Of a stretch of DNA of 64,000 bases, positions 1 to 11,309 are shown piece by piece. The DNA lies in NCBI RefSeq assembly GCF_020080835.1, contig NC_058161.1, forward strand, positions 186,001 to 250,000. The letters run 5' to 3'. Position 1 is the first letter of the stretch. Every line of letters starts with the position of its first letter. The DNA comes from Cotesia glomerata (taxonomy: Eukaryota; Arthropoda; Insecta; Hymenoptera; Braconidae). The notes under the pieces are model-generated. The model had not been told where the DNA came from. It did no database searches and saw nothing but the letters and a program-made list of their open reading frames with translations. The translations under genes and the position numbers were made by a program.

Positions 1-20
1 AATTTAGGTAGACTCTGCAG

Positions 21-2800
21 TGGTGGATGTTGTCGCGGTGCAGCAAAACTCATCAAATTCTGGCGTAGGTCCAGCAGGTCTAGGTGACAGCATTGAATTG
101 GCTGTCGTGCAGCCTTACACCGGTAGTACAACAAACGTCCATCCCTGGCTATCTTCCATGGTAAACTATGCACAACCCATAAAATTCCAAGGTTTCGACG
201 AGGCCGAACGTAAGAACTTTATTATATCTTTAAAATCTTTATTATTTTTTCCTTGACGTTATAATCATTTTATTGTTTATTATTAATAAACAGAAAAAAA
301 CATGCACTATCACATGTCTTCCTTCGCTGAAAACACTGGCCTCAATCATCTCAAGACTTCGGCAATAGAATTTGTCAATTACAATAAACGGCAAATGAGC
401 AGAATTTATCCTAAAGGCACCAGAGCTGACTCATCAAACTACATGCCTCAGGTAATCTATTCTTTCAAATCAATAGCTAATTTTGTTGGATGAAAAAAAA
501 AAAAAAAAAAAAAAAAAAAATTAAATAAACAAAAAGCCTTGAACTGACGTATTAAATGTGTGTGTGGCGATTCGTAATGGTCAGGTCTTTTGGAATGCCG
601 GGTGCCAAATGGTCTCGTTGAATTTTCAAACGGCCGACCTACCGATGCAATTGAACCAAGGGAAATTCGAATATAACGGATCGTCAGGCTACTTGTTAAA
701 GCCCGACTTTATGAGACGCTCTGATCGAAGCTTCGATCCATTTGCCGAGAGTCCAGTTGACGGTGTCATAGCAACTTCATGCAGCGTCCAGGTACTAGAC
801 TTTTTAATAAATAAATCAAATCATCTGATAATTTAAAAAATATAAATTAATTTCCGTTTCATTTTCCTGTAAAAGGTTATCGCGGGACAGTTTTTGTCTG
901 ACAAAAAAGTCGGTACCTACGTCGAGGTGGAGATGTACGGCCTTCCCACAGACACTATCAGAAAGGAATTCCGCACCCGAGTGGTCCCCGCCAACGGTCT
1001 AAATCCGGTCTACAATGAGGAGCCTTTTCTCTTCAGGAAAGTAGTACTGCCTGACCTTGCGGCTCTCAGGTTCGCGGTTTACGATGAGTCAAACGGAAAA
1101 CTCCTCGGCCAGAGAATTGTTCCTCTAGATGGTTTGCAGTCGGGTTACCGTCACATTGCGTTACGCACAGAGGCCAATTTTCCCATGTCTCTTCCCATGC
1201 TCTTTTGTAATATTGAAATCAAAATTTACGTTCCCGATGGATTTCAAGGTACAATAATAATATTGTTAATTAATAATGAAAGCTCATTTATTTATTAATG
1301 GTTTGGTGTTTAGAATTTATGGACGCTTTAACGGCGCCACGAGCACCAAGAAAGACAGAAATTCCGTCGCAACCCCGCACTCGAGGCCAAGATGAAGATA
1401 GCAAAATATCGGGAGATTCATCTCAGGGACGATCCATTGAAGCCGCCAAACCCAGAGGTTCATTATTTCTCAATTAATTAATGCTGAAGCATAATGGTTA
1501 TTAATTTTATCATTATCTTTGTATTTTATTTGGGGAGTATAGAAGCAATGGATTTCGAGCCGATAACCATGGAAGTATTAAGCCAAGAGAAAGCTTATCA
1601 AAAATTAGTCCGTAACCAGCAGAAAGAAGTCGAGTCTTTGAAAAAACGCCAACTGAAGGAAAGAAATACCGTCCAGAAGCAGCAGTGCGCTGCCATTGAG
1701 AAGCTTATTAAGGGAAAAAAGTGAGTATTTATTTTTAAAAAGATCCAACCTACTGATAGTTGACTCGCTTGTTAAAATTTGCAATGCTGATCAAGAGATA
1801 AAAGCTCTTATTTTTTAAATTAAATTAAAATGAAAACAATCGAGTCATCTAATGATTGGATATAAAGAAGACGTTTGTTACTATATAACAACAAACAAAA
1901 TCAGCAAAGCGGAATTATCGAGGGATCCGATCGTTCGTAGAGCGGTCTCGGAGCAGACGAGCCAGTGGTCGAACGTGATGGAGCGACAGCGGCGGGAGGA
2001 GCGCATAATGATTATGGGCCACCTCGAGGAGCGGAGGACGCTGCTGAGGAAGCTCTGTTTCGCAGCCCAGGTCAACCAGTGCAAACTCCAAACCACCAGG
2101 CACGAGAGGGAAATCAAGGAGCTCAACGCCCGGCAGGCCAGACTCTCTGTCGAAAGCACTAAGGAGGTGATGAACGACAAGTCCCTCAAGAGTCGCGGCA
2201 TCAAGGAGGGCAGGCTGCGCGAGAAACAGCAGAACAACACCAAGAGGTTCATGGAGGAGAGGAAATTCGCACAAATAGTTCAGAATCGCGAGAGGGAAAA
2301 GCTCAAAATAATTCACAGTGAACAGCTTGAGGAATTGGAGAAGGAAATTGATGAGGTAATCTTTTTATTTTTATTTAAATTATACTGATAAAAAAATTCT
2401 TCTATCAGTGAAGTTAAAATTATTTTTTAAAACTAGTAATTCAATTCTTAAAAATATTTCCTAAAAATTGTAAAGATTTTTTTGTTGAGGATAAAATTAT
2501 CTATAAATTATGTATTGTTTATTACAGAACTCTGCTCTGTTTACAAGTTATGAAGTTCCAAAATCAGTGAAAAAAAGTTTATCATGCTATTAATATATAT
2601 ATATAGAGAGAGAGAGAGAGGGGGAAACTAACACTTTTAATTCAATTATAAAAATAATAATAGCGATTGGATTAAATATATAGATTAATTAGAAGAAAAT
2701 AAACGATTTAATGAAGATAAATGAATTCCAGATGATGGAGATGCACAAGAACCAGCAGATTGAGTACGAGTTGGGTCCAAAGAATGAATTCTACGTGTGA
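21..2800 (+). CDS. norpA: Phosphoinositide phospholipase C beta, norpA/PLCB4 class (3' part of gene)
   Basis: Hydrolyses PIP2 to IP3 and diacylglycerol downstream of Gq; in flies it is the phototransduction PLC. Eight exons join in frame: 21-209, 294-451, 585-791, 876-1248, 1314-1457, 1543-1720, 1905-2355, 2732-2800 (stop TGA). The 588 residues seen cover the end of the X-Y linker, the Y half of the catalytic barrel (block NYAQPIKFQGF, then NKRQMSRIYPKGTR and FWNAGCQMVS), the C2 domain (GQFLSDKKVGTYVEV to IKIYVPDGFQ) and the long charged C-terminal coiled coil. I assign norpA/PLCB4 rather than Plc21C/PLCB1 because of C2 residues such as GLPTDTIRKEFRTR and NGLNPVYNEEPF, and because the tail blocks KLIKGK and NTKRFMEERK resemble that class. 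The protein ends EFYV, a likely PDZ ligand comparable to the fly norpA tail. The PH, EF-hand and X regions lie outside the window. The donor at 1458 (GTTCAT) is weak. Confidence 0.88.
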
Positions 2801-4225
2801 TCAAAATGCCGAATAGAGATAAAGTATGATTTCTCTTCGGATAAATTTACAATTAAACAAACTAGCTTATAAAAATAAGTGAAACTGAAACTGAAACTGA
2901 AACTGAAACTAAAACTAAAACTATAACTAAATAGAACATTACTAAAGAAAATCTCAGATAATTTATAACTGTCGTTAAACTATTGGAATTGGGAACAAGT
3001 CTTTGCGTTAGTGCGGTCTCGTGTACCTAGCTCTGTCTTGCATCAATCGCTCGACGTGGAGAGTAAACAAAAACAAAATCAACAATATCCTAAAAACAAA
3101 CAAACCTAATAGAAATAATAATAAAAAATAAAAAAATATATATATTTAACAAATTGAAATAGTTTATTTAGCAAGAGTGTCCGGTTATTTATTTTTATCA
3201 GTTATTTTAAATGGAAAAAGTCGTCTGACCACTTTTGTGCCATTATGTGTGTAGAATATTTTATTTACTACGCACAATTGCCTATAAATATAAATATATA
3301 AATATATAAATATATAAATATAGAATTTAGATATTAAACGCACTTGTAGGTAATAATTGTTGTTGTTGTTGTTGTTATTATTATTATTTATGACAATATT
3401 TTTAAGGATTTGCTGATATGCCGGATGCTTTTATTAAACAGACTATCAATCTATTGATATAAATATAAATATATATGATATGATATATGATGGACACACT
3501 TACGTATATATTTATATATTTATTGGTAATGTAAAATTGTAGCTTATCTCTTGGTAATATTTTTTTATAACAGTCTAATAATAAATATTCCACGTTGTAG
3601 CGTGATATATAGATCGAGCAGTCAATAATAATTAATTGATAAAATATATTATTAAATTAAAAAGAAAAAAAAAAGTGATCTAGTCAAACAAAAGTCTTTA
3701 GAGTAATTTTCAAGGGAACACGTAGACGGTCGCTTCGTGTTTTATTCGCCGTCAAAACTTTATTAAAAAAATAAATAATATTAAAGAATTTGTAGATTCT
3801 GATATATAAATAATAAATATATACATATATATTACCTATTGTTATAGCATAAAACGAAAATTTTATCGATCAAAAGTAAATAAAAGGTATAAAAAAGTAT
3901 GTATTTATTATTGTACGTGTATATTTTGCATTGGCAAATGACATTGTACATATTATATGACTAAATAATTAATTATATTATAAGTTTAATAATAATAAAT
4001 ATTATCTAGCGATTTACGGTTCTACATTGTTGGTTTTCGCTATCGTAATGTTATTTACATATAAATAAATTATTATTAATTATTTTAAATCTGTATATTG
4101 ATTCTAACGATGAGGAATAAAGAGATCGTAGGCCTCTTACAGCTAAATAATATTTCTTTTTTATTTTTTAATTAAATATAAATCCAATCCTCCTCATTAG
4201 CTTATTACTTATTAATTTAATTAAT
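2801..4225. other. norpA 3' UTR and convergent intergenic spacer
   Basis: Very AT-rich non-coding sequence between two convergent genes. It holds several AATAAA-type signals, a GAAACT tandem repeat (2881-2930), an A/T repeat of the TAAATATA type (about 3290-3322) and a TTG/TTA triplet run (about 3358-3388). No coding signal was seen on either strand. Confidence 0.6.
2881..2930. repeat. GAAACT hexanucleotide tandem repeat, degenerating
   Basis: Four to five near-perfect GAAACT units followed by AAAACT and ATAACT variants, in the presumed norpA 3' UTR. Confidence 0.85.
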
Positions 4226-4795
4226 TTAATGATACTCGTAGTCTAGGTTATCGTAGTGCTCGTAATTATCTGGATGATAACGATAAGCCACTTGTAAATC
4301 TTCTTCGTAAGCTATAAAATTATTTCATTAAATGTTATTATTAATGTAAATATTTATTCACGACTTGTCGTTTATTATTTACCATCTGAGGAACCGTACG
4401 AAGGCTCAGAGTGTTCCGGAGCGTGAATTAATTCAATTTTGTGATCTAAAATAGAGAAAAAAAAATCATATAAATTGTCAGAGAGTGAATTAATAAAATA
4501 AAATAAGCTTTTTAAAACCATAAGCGTGCTCATGACCGTCGTCTACTTGAAGATCTTTAGGAATTGGCACCGACAAGTGATTTTGTATATCAACATTTTG
4601 GTAACTCGTCGCACCGTGGCCATGATAAACGGAGTTTAGATACGGGAAATTGTGATGGGCTTTGCTTATCAATCCAGCTTCTGCGACAACAATGACAGCC
4701 AGGCAAAGCTAAAAAAAAACGAATCCAATAATTATTTAAGCTGCTGTCTATAGATTTTTTTATATTAAAACACTCACAATAATAATCTTAGCCAT
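4226..4795 (-). CDS. Small secreted His/Tyr-rich protein, cluster gene 1
   Basis: Four coding exons on the minus strand: 4778-4795, 4519-4708, 4383-4445, 4226-4311. They join in frame to 118 aa. The first exon encodes only MAKIII; the signal peptide continues in exon 2 (LCLAVIVVAEA, cleavage likely near residue 17). The mature part is hydrophilic, rich in H, Y, D and E, and ends in Tyr-rich motifs (YRYHPDNYEHYDNLDYEYH). The donor at 4518 is a weak GTTTTA, so that exon edge is less certain, but only this junction keeps the frame open to the stop. There is no recognisable domain. A TATA box lies 65 bp upstream of the ATG. It is the 3'-most member of the 14-gene minus-strand run. A cuticle or matrix component is plausible but unproven. 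Confidence 0.7.
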
Positions 4796-4859
4796 TGCAA
4801 TCACTGTTGAGACCACCAAGAGACACAAACCACTGGAGTTTGAAGGAGAACTCTCCAGA

Positions 4860-4866
4860 TTTTATA
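4860..4866 (-). promoter_or_regulatory. TATA box of cluster gene 1
   Basis: TATAAAA on the minus strand, 65 bp before the ATG at 4795. Confidence 0.6.
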
Positions 4867-4867
4867 C

Positions 4868-5480
4868 CTTACTTACTAAATCTATTTCGAAAGCATCCAT
4901 GTGAATACGAAATTCCATCACCGGATGTTTACAATATAGTTACAATTTACAATACGCATATGGGAAAATTTATAGATGGACCTTGTGTAATTTCGTCTAC
5001 ATAATAAATAATTACCACACTCATTACCTTTGATTTCTGCTCGACAAATTATTTTTCTCACAATAAAATATAATAATGTATTACATCTTTCCTTTTTTTA
5101 TTTTTATATATATTATTGTTTGATTCACAAATGAAATGTCAAATAGAAATCCGTCCAAATGTAAATATACTATTTACTATTTTATATTATCTTTGTAATT
5201 TATTACCAGTGGGAAAAGTATCCCGTACATCAGACACACAATGAGATCTCTCGTGGGATACCATGTCAACACCCATTAAATACGTAACGAGTCACATCAA
5301 ATCAAATCCCGAGAAAAAAACCTTGTGAATAATATACATAAAAGGCAATAATTATTATTTAAGTAAATTGCATTAAAAATTTTATTCCTCCGAGATCGAT
5401 ACAATTATAAGAAATTCTCTTTATATAAATATAATTTTTCCAACAATATTTAATAATGATATAAAAAAAAATAAAAATAA
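4868..5480. other. Spacer between cluster genes 1 and 2
   Basis: AT-rich spacer containing the upstream region of gene 1 and the 3' UTR of gene 2. Forward ORFs here have no coding character. Confidence 0.5.
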
Positions 5481-6439
5481 TTATGGACAAGGAGCGTGAT
5501 GAACGAGTGGTTTGATAATAGGCGACACTTGAGGATGCGTAGGCAGATAATGAACCTGGGGTTTTGCGTAAACGGGCGGAGCGTGGATAATTTGAGGCTG
5601 GTGGTGGTGATAAGCTTCGTGATGATGCTCATGGCAGGGCTTGCAATCGTCAACAGGCTCCTTGTAGACAATCCCGGGCTTGCTGACGTAGTGGCTGGGA
5701 GTGTGGTAAGTCTGGTGGATATTGTACTCGTGGTGGTACTCGTGCTTCATTGGGTGGTAGGAGGGCGCGTACGCAAAGTGTGGTTTCTCATAATGAGGCT
5801 TTGCGGGTAAGTAGTGGTACTCTGGCTTGGACACGTGGGGTTTTATGTAAGACACCGTCTGCTTGGGTACGTACGACTGGTAGACGGGCTGGTGGATCAG
5901 CTGGACTGGCTGGTGGTGATGAATCGGCGGCCCATACACTGGCTTAGGATGGTACTCAGGAACTTTGTAGACTGGCTTATGATGGTACTCTGGCAGATAA
6001 ACTGGCTTGGGATGGATTGCCGGTCCGTAGACGGGCTTTGGGTGGACTGGTGGTCCGTAAACTGGCTTTGGATAGTGGACTTCTGGCATCGGTGCGTGGT
6101 AATGCGGGAAAAACGGCGGGCATGGTGTGGGTGAGTGAGAGTACGAGGGTGAGTCATGAACAGCGTACCGTTTGTCTTTAACAGTTTCTGCAGCTGCTGA
6201 TTCAGGCTCTGAAGACTTTGATGAAGACGCTTTGTCATCAAAAACCTCAACAGTCGTTGCAGAAACTCCCACTAGCCCACATATCAGGCTGATTATCTGC
6301 CAAACACACAAGTAATTTTTTTGTTATTACAGAGTTATAATATCAGGAGACACTAATTGTGAAAAATTATTGTTAAATAAGAAAAAAAAAAGATTAATAA
6401 TAAATGTATTTAGAATGAAAAACTTACTAATGGCTTCAT
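5481..6439 (-). CDS. Secreted His/Pro/Tyr-rich protein with KPVY repeats, cluster gene 2
   Basis: Two exons: 6428-6439 (codes MKPL) and 5481-6296, giving 275 aa. The signal peptide is MKPLIISLICGLVGVSA. A short acidic/Ser-rich segment follows, ending in a furin-like KDKR at about residue 47. The rest is built of Pro, His, Tyr and Val: five KPVY units (PKPVYGPPVHPKPVYGP and variants) at roughly residues 80-130, then HQPVY, then His-rich blocks (HEHHHEAYHHHQ). Cysteines are few: one near residue 65, a CKPC pair, and one at the C-terminal CP end. Such Tyr/His/Pro repeats fit sclerotised or cross-linked extracellular material (dityrosine, quinone tanning or metal binding), which is inference. It is not an RR-type chitin-binding protein. 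Long antisense ORFs here are shadows of the repeats. Confidence 0.8.
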
Positions 6440-6504
6440 GGCAATAAGCAGAAAATAAAGTGACGGATTATGCGCGACTGAACTCGGGAGTAAACTTGTG
6501 AAGA

Positions 6505-6512
6505 CTTTTATA
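6505..6512 (-). promoter_or_regulatory. TATA box of cluster gene 2
   Basis: TATAAAAG on the minus strand, about 66 bp before the ATG at 6439. Confidence 0.65.
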
Positions 6513-7042
6513 ACTTAGCGAGAGACATACGGAGGGCGCGGTTAGCCTCGACTAATCCGCGACCCGCCTAACGAAATTCCCTTAAGAGGGAAAAAAAAAA
6601 AAGTTGGTCTAAAAGAAGGCGAACAAACGGCAACGAGGACAGTGACGCAATTATTGCTCCGGTATTTCCTGAATAAATTCTACCACTGCCATAAGAGCTT
6701 ACCCTCCGGCAAAGGGATTACGTCGGAGCCTTTTTTTTTTTTTTTTCTTTAAATTACGTTTAATATAAAAACACATCCAAGGCTTGTACCAACGTACCTT
6801 TATTCTCTATCCTCAAAACCACGTAATTCTATCTATATATCTATACAATTACCTATTGATGTCGTTTCTAATGAAATTAATTAATTTCTTACGCAATTAT
6901 TCCTTGTCATAAAAATACGCCCCAGATATTATTAAATTTTACGCAATACTAAACTCAATTAAATTAAATTATTTATTTATTTCTATAAATATTAACATGG
7001 CATCGCTCTTAATTTAATATTAATAAGTTTTATTTATAATAA
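6513..7042. other. Spacer between cluster genes 2 and 3
   Basis: Upstream region of gene 2 and 3' flank of gene 3. It includes a T run near 6732-6745. No gene seen. Confidence 0.5.
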
Positions 7043-7525
7043 TTATTGCTTTCGTCCTTTTGATTTAAACTGATGGTGAAAGACGTGTTTGTAGACTGGA
7101 ACATGGACCGGATATGGTTTTGGTATTATTACAGAAAAATGTTTCTCCACTGTAACAGCAAATGGCTTTTCTACAATGTAAGGAACCTATTAGAAAAAAA
7201 TTGTATTAATTATATTGTAAGCAATATTAATTATTTTTATGGCTCTTGGAGATTTGAGAGATTTTTTTAATTAATTAAGAAGGAAAAAATTAGTTACCTG
7301 TTTATCAACAACAACAGGTTCTGGTTTTTCAACAGCGACTTCCACATGCTTAATTACCTCCACGGGGAATGGATGAGGAACTTGGAATTGGACTAGATAA
7401 GGCTCGGGTACCGGTACTCTTATGTGTTCCGGAACACCAATGATAACTGGCTGATGAATGTTTTGATTTTCGGAAGCTGTCGTTGTAAAACAAATAGCTA
7501 GCAAAACAATAACCCGCTGGTTCAT
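7043..7525 (-). CDS. Secreted Val/Pro-rich VEKP-repeat protein A, cluster gene 3
   Basis: Two exons, 7298-7525 and 7043-7186, joined at a phase-0 intron, 123 aa. The signal peptide MNQRVIVLLAICFTTTAS lies wholly in exon 1, so this is the only cluster gene without a split signal peptide. The mature protein alternates V/I/P with charged residues: RVPVPEPYLVQFQVPHPFPV, VEVAVEKPEPVVVDKQ | VPYIVEKPFAV, then the conserved C-terminal motif YPVHVPVYKHVFHH. It is a paralogue of the next three genes. The VPV/VEKP pattern is like insect low-complexity (CPLCP or Vajk type) cuticular proteins; that link is from memory of composition, not alignment. It lacks the N-terminal domain present in genes 4-6. Confidence 0.78.
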
Positions 7526-7650
7526 AATTAACTTGCTCGATGTTTTAATGTCACAACAATGCAACTAGACGCTGCGTTATTTTACCGAGACGACAAGAAG
7601 AGCTAAGACAAGTGTGGGACTAAAATAATTTCAAAGTCACGGGCGAGTTG

Positions 7651-7658
7651 TATATATA
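7651..7658 (-). promoter_or_regulatory. TATA box of cluster gene 3
   Basis: TATATATA on the minus strand, about 126 bp before the ATG at 7525. Confidence 0.5.
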
Positions 7659-7659
7659 C

Positions 7660-8456
7660 CGACGCTTCATAAATACACTTTCACCCTCTTCTACTCGGGA
7701 AAATTCATTTTTCAAGAAAGCTAACGAATAAATAAATATTAAATATTTATCTGTTGTAAAAAATATCGACGTTTTTTAGTCATAAATGTTGGAGTAAAAG
7801 TAATATGTTGTCTGTAATTATTATTATTTTTTTTCTATTTCAATTGCGAGAAAATCCAGTGGTAAAAATAATAGCAAATTTTTCTAAAGATCTGAGAAAC
7901 AGGCGACCTAATTTCGCAAGACATTCTTGGGAAAATTGAGTAGGTATTGATTTTTTTGTTGACAATTAAAACAATTTATTTTGAAGGTACGGCATCGAGG
8001 AAGAAGAAAAAAATAATAATTATTTTTTAAATTATAATGTCAATTAATGTCCAATCAAGTGAAAGTAAATTATAACTTTCTAAGCGATCTAGAAGGTAGA
8101 AAAATTAATATAAAAATAACAAATTTAAATCTTTAATTTTAATGGCTTTCATTTTTGCCGGGAATTTTTAATTAATTAACAATGAATAATAATCAAGGTG
8201 TGGAGGGTGAGATGACCTTGAGCTTAATCAAAGGTAACTTTAATGATAAGTTGTAGCAGTGAAAGTAATTAAATAATTAAACAATATGGTGAAAATAAAT
8301 CAAAAATCTCGGCATTATTAAAATATTTATTCATGTAAAAATAACAATGTAAAACAATAAAATTATAATACTGTTCATTGAATAGTTAATGAGTCAAGAA
8401 ATGGATAAATATTTAATCAATAATATTAATAACATGTAATGAATTATGTAGTTAAT
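7660..8456. other. Spacer between cluster genes 3 and 4
   Basis: AT-rich. It holds upstream DNA of gene 3, including a nuclear-receptor-type motif at 8213-8221, and the 3' flank of gene 4. No ORF of interest. Confidence 0.5.
8213..8221 (-). promoter_or_regulatory. FTZ-F1-type motif TCAAGGTCA
   Basis: TGACCTTGA on plus, that is TCAAGGTCA on minus, is a perfect match to the YCAAGGYCR consensus. It lies about 560 bp upstream of the gene 3 TATA box. FTZ-F1 is a known regulator of insect cuticle genes, but one 9-mer could occur by chance. Confidence 0.3.
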
Positions 8457-9155
8457 TTAATGCTTGTGGTGGAAAACGTGCTTGTAGATGGGAACGTACA
8501 CTGGATACGGCTTATTAACGGTGATTGGATATTTTTTATCCACGTACACAGCGTATGGCTTCTCGACAATGAAAGGTACCTGAAAAATTTCAAATTATTA
8601 ATTTACTGAATCGTATAATAATTGTTTTTAAAAAAATAAATACCTTCTTTTCAACAACGAAAGGTTCGGGTTTTTCAACAGGAATATCTACATGCTTGAT
8701 AACTTCAACGGGATAAGGCTGTGGAATCTGCACAGGTACATGATATGGTTGTGGCATGGGTATTTTTATTTCTTGGGGCACTTTTACCGCTACTGGATGT
8801 GGTATAGGTATCGCTGGAACAGAAATATTCAATTTTAACATTGATATTCAATAAAATATTATAAAGTTTGAAAGTAAAAAAAAATTACCGTATTTTTTGT
8901 AAACTGGAACTTCGACGGGGTTAACTTTTTCCTCGTAGGTCCTGTGAGGTTCATGATCATGGTAGTCGCTCGCCGAAGCGACGGCAATCAAAGCAACGCT
9001 CATCCAAACCTGAAATAAAAGTACTTTGTTATTCTAGTAGTAATAAACTTTAAAGAATAAATTTTGAAGTAAGTTAATTTTTTTTTCAGTGTATAAAAAA
9101 AAAAAAAAAAAAAATATAGATGATGATTATAAAAAATTCTTACAATAGAAAACAT
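8457..9155 (-). CDS. Secreted Val/Pro-rich VEKP-repeat protein B, cluster gene 4
   Basis: Four exons: 9144-9155 (MFSI), 8889-9009, 8644-8813, 8457-8579. They join in frame to 141 aa. The signal peptide is MFSIVWMSVALIAVASA. A short acidic N-terminal part ends VEVPVYKKY, after which a phase-1 intron leads into AIPIPHPVAVKVP and the repeat region (PMPQPYHVPVQIPQPYPV, VDIPVEKPEPFVVEKK). A phase-0 intron then precedes VPFIVEKPYAVYVDKKYP and the C-terminal YPVYVPIYKHVFHHKH. The last intron sits exactly where that of gene 3 does, which pairs these two as closest paralogues. No catalytic motif is present; likely an extracellular structural protein. Confidence 0.8.
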
Positions 9156-9209
9156 AATGAATGTTTGAAGTACCACAAGACAGTGACTAGCCCAATATGA
9201 AGTACAAGC

Positions 9210-9217
9210 TTTATATA
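9210..9217 (-). promoter_or_regulatory. TATA box of cluster gene 4
   Basis: TATATAAA on the minus strand, about 55 bp before the ATG at 9155. Confidence 0.65.
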
Positions 9218-9219
9218 CG

Positions 9220-10391
9220 TCCGATGATTCTGTTGGTCACCTTTCACTGGAAATATACTTACACGACTTTCGCCCCCTTGAAATACCATCCGACACGTTA
9301 ATTGTAAATGTAAATGTAAATGTAATTGTATATGAAAGAACGCCTACACTTGCAAAAAATTCATCTCTCTATTAGAATTGTACCAGATAAGTCGATAGTA
9401 GTTAAAAGTTAATAATGGAGTTTTTTGTGATTCCGTAATTGTTGAATCGCCAAAGTAACTAAACACCGGAAGTAACTCTCTTTGAACCGACAGGATATTA
9501 AATAAAATTGTTTTGTACCTTTTAAATCACCGCTCGAGATAAACGAAGTAATTTAAATTTCAAGATCCGATAGTGAATATTATACTATTTTAAATTTATC
9601 ATGACTATCTTTTCGGAAATAATTTATCGGAATTAGAAAGGCTTTGGGAGTTGATTTTAGATAATATGTATTTATAAGACAATACCCCGCAAATCCTTTC
9701 TTTCTCTCGGGGGATACTGTCTCCCCAATCCTAATCTCGAGCGAGTAAAGAAAGGAGATTGTCTTAATAACATCTACAGTCACTAATAGTATCACTAGTG
9801 TGACTGTGGTAATATTAACTTTCGCCACTAATTTTTTTTTTTTTTTCTATCTTTCCGCCTTTTCTTTGACACCCAACAATGACGAATCGTTTACACTCTC
9901 ATCATTTTTTAGTTTCTCCAGTTTTTACCCGAAAATCGATCCAATTTTTCTTCATATTTTTAACCAAAAACCAAAAAAAGATCCGACATTCTGATTAAAA
10001 ATGATTAATGATGAGAAAGTGTAATTTTTTTTTTTTTTTTTTTTTTTTTTTTGCAAATTGTTCCTTTATTTAGCAACCGTTTTAATAAACAGTCTTCTAA
10101 AGCTCATTATTTAAATTGAAAAATATTCACTCTTAGTTTAGTAAATACGTGTGCTCACTCAATAAAAGAATCTCATTTATAAATGTATAATTTTGTATAT
10201 TAATCATAATTCCTAAATAACATATCACTCACCGCAAGTGAGATTAAAAAAAAACTTTCACTCAACAATTATAAAAAAAAACATACGAAAATTAAAGCAA
10301 CTTGTTTTTATTATTTATTTCTTCATAAAAGTTAAAACAACATTATTATTTATACAACAATTAAATTTAACAATTATATATCAATAAATAA
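9220..10391. other. Spacer between cluster genes 4 and 5
   Basis: AT-rich. It contains TAAATG repeats near 9304, T runs near 9831-9846 and 10026-10052, and the 3' flank of gene 5. A minus-strand hydrophobic ORF (9580-9828) lacks an ATG and was not accepted. Confidence 0.5.
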
Positions 10392-11234
10392 TTATCCATG
10401 ATGAGACTTGGCGACGTGGTGGATAGTTTTGTAGACGGGAATTTTAATGGGGTAGGGTTTTTCAACAGGCACCGGAATGTGTCTCTCGACGGTTATTGGC
10501 ACGGGTTTTTCAATCGGTACTGGAATGTGTTTTTCCACTGCAAAAGGAACCTTTTTTTCCACAGGGTTCGCGACAGTTTTTATAACTTGAATCGGCACTG
10601 GATGTCCCACTGGTACGGCTACTGGATACGGCTGGGGAACATTTACTACAACTGGATGCGGGATATGAATCTTCACTTCGTGAGGCACCGGTACTCCTTA
10701 GAAAAATAAAAAAAAAAAAATAAATACATTACTTGTCAATGATCAATAGTCAATAAACTTACCAATGTGTTTGTAAATTGGCACAGAGACGGGTTTCGAC
10801 ACTTCGACATGTTCTGACACTTGATGTTCTTCATGATACCCGTTGTCGTGATGATCGAAATTAAACTCCTCGTTGCTGGGTTCATCATTCAAACCCTCAT
10901 GTTGGTCAAAACTGTGAAAGTTTGAGGAATAGTCGTGGTTTTGGTCCCCATAGTTTCCAACAGAGGGTTGGAAGCCTCCCTCGGTTCTTCGTCCAAATTC
11001 CGTGTCATGTTCAGCAGGTGTCTCGTCAGACCTCTTTAGTTGTTGATGTATCGATATCAGTGGCATTACAAATTGACGTCCGTACAAATCGGTGAATAAA
11101 ATTTTCATTGGAGAGGCTGATGTCCAAGTTGTCAGCCCGAGAATCTTTAAAATTATTAATAAATTAATAATTTACAATAATTGATTAAATTGTATTGGAA
11201 TAAAACTTACGAAAATATAAGGAAAGGCGTGCAT
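10392..11234 (-). CDS. Secreted Val/Pro-rich VEKP-repeat protein C, cluster gene 5
   Basis: Three exons: 11211-11234 (MHAFPYIF), 10763-11144, 10392-10696, giving 236 aa. The signal peptide is MHAFPYIFILGLTTWTSASP. The N-terminal part has a dibasic QLKR at residue 46, then an acidic His/Asn-rich region (FDHHDNGYHEEHQ) ending VSVPIYKHI. A phase-1 intron follows, then VPVPHEVKIHIPHPVVV and regular repeats (VEKKVPFAVEKHIPVPIEK, PVPITVERHIPVPVEKPYP). The end is PIKIPVYKTIHHVAKSHHG. The repeat block is uninterrupted, unlike genes 3 and 4, and like gene 6. Confidence 0.82.
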
Positions 11235-11301
11235 GTTTTGTTAACAAGGTTGTCTAAGAAATGTTGTTCTAAAACTGATAGATCTTCTGTAAATTCGCGT
11301 C

Positions 11302-11309
11302 TTAATATA
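11302..11309 (-). promoter_or_regulatory. Possible TATA box of cluster gene 5
   Basis: TATATTAA on the minus strand, about 70 bp before the ATG at 11234. A weaker match than its neighbours. Confidence 0.35.

Noticed and set aside
1881..2316. Minus-strand ORFs of more than 120 codons over norpA exon 7
   Set aside because: They are complements of the charged coiled-coil exon, which has clear PLC homology on plus.
3402..3593. 63-codon minus-strand ORF in the norpA 3' region
   Set aside because: Built from AT repeats (IYIYIYI); no coding evidence.
5496..6250. Several overlapping ORFs on both strands around gene 2
   Set aside because: They are frame shadows of the repetitive KPVY/His-rich coding exon.
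9580..9828. Minus-strand ORF with a hydrophobic start (VNITTVTLVILLVTVDV)
   Set aside because: It begins at a non-ATG codon, has no splice partner supplying a start, and the rest lacks coding character.
10398..10709. Plus-strand 103-codon ORF opposite gene 5
   Set aside because: It is the antisense shadow of the VEKP repeats; the minus strand has matching splice sites and a signal peptide.
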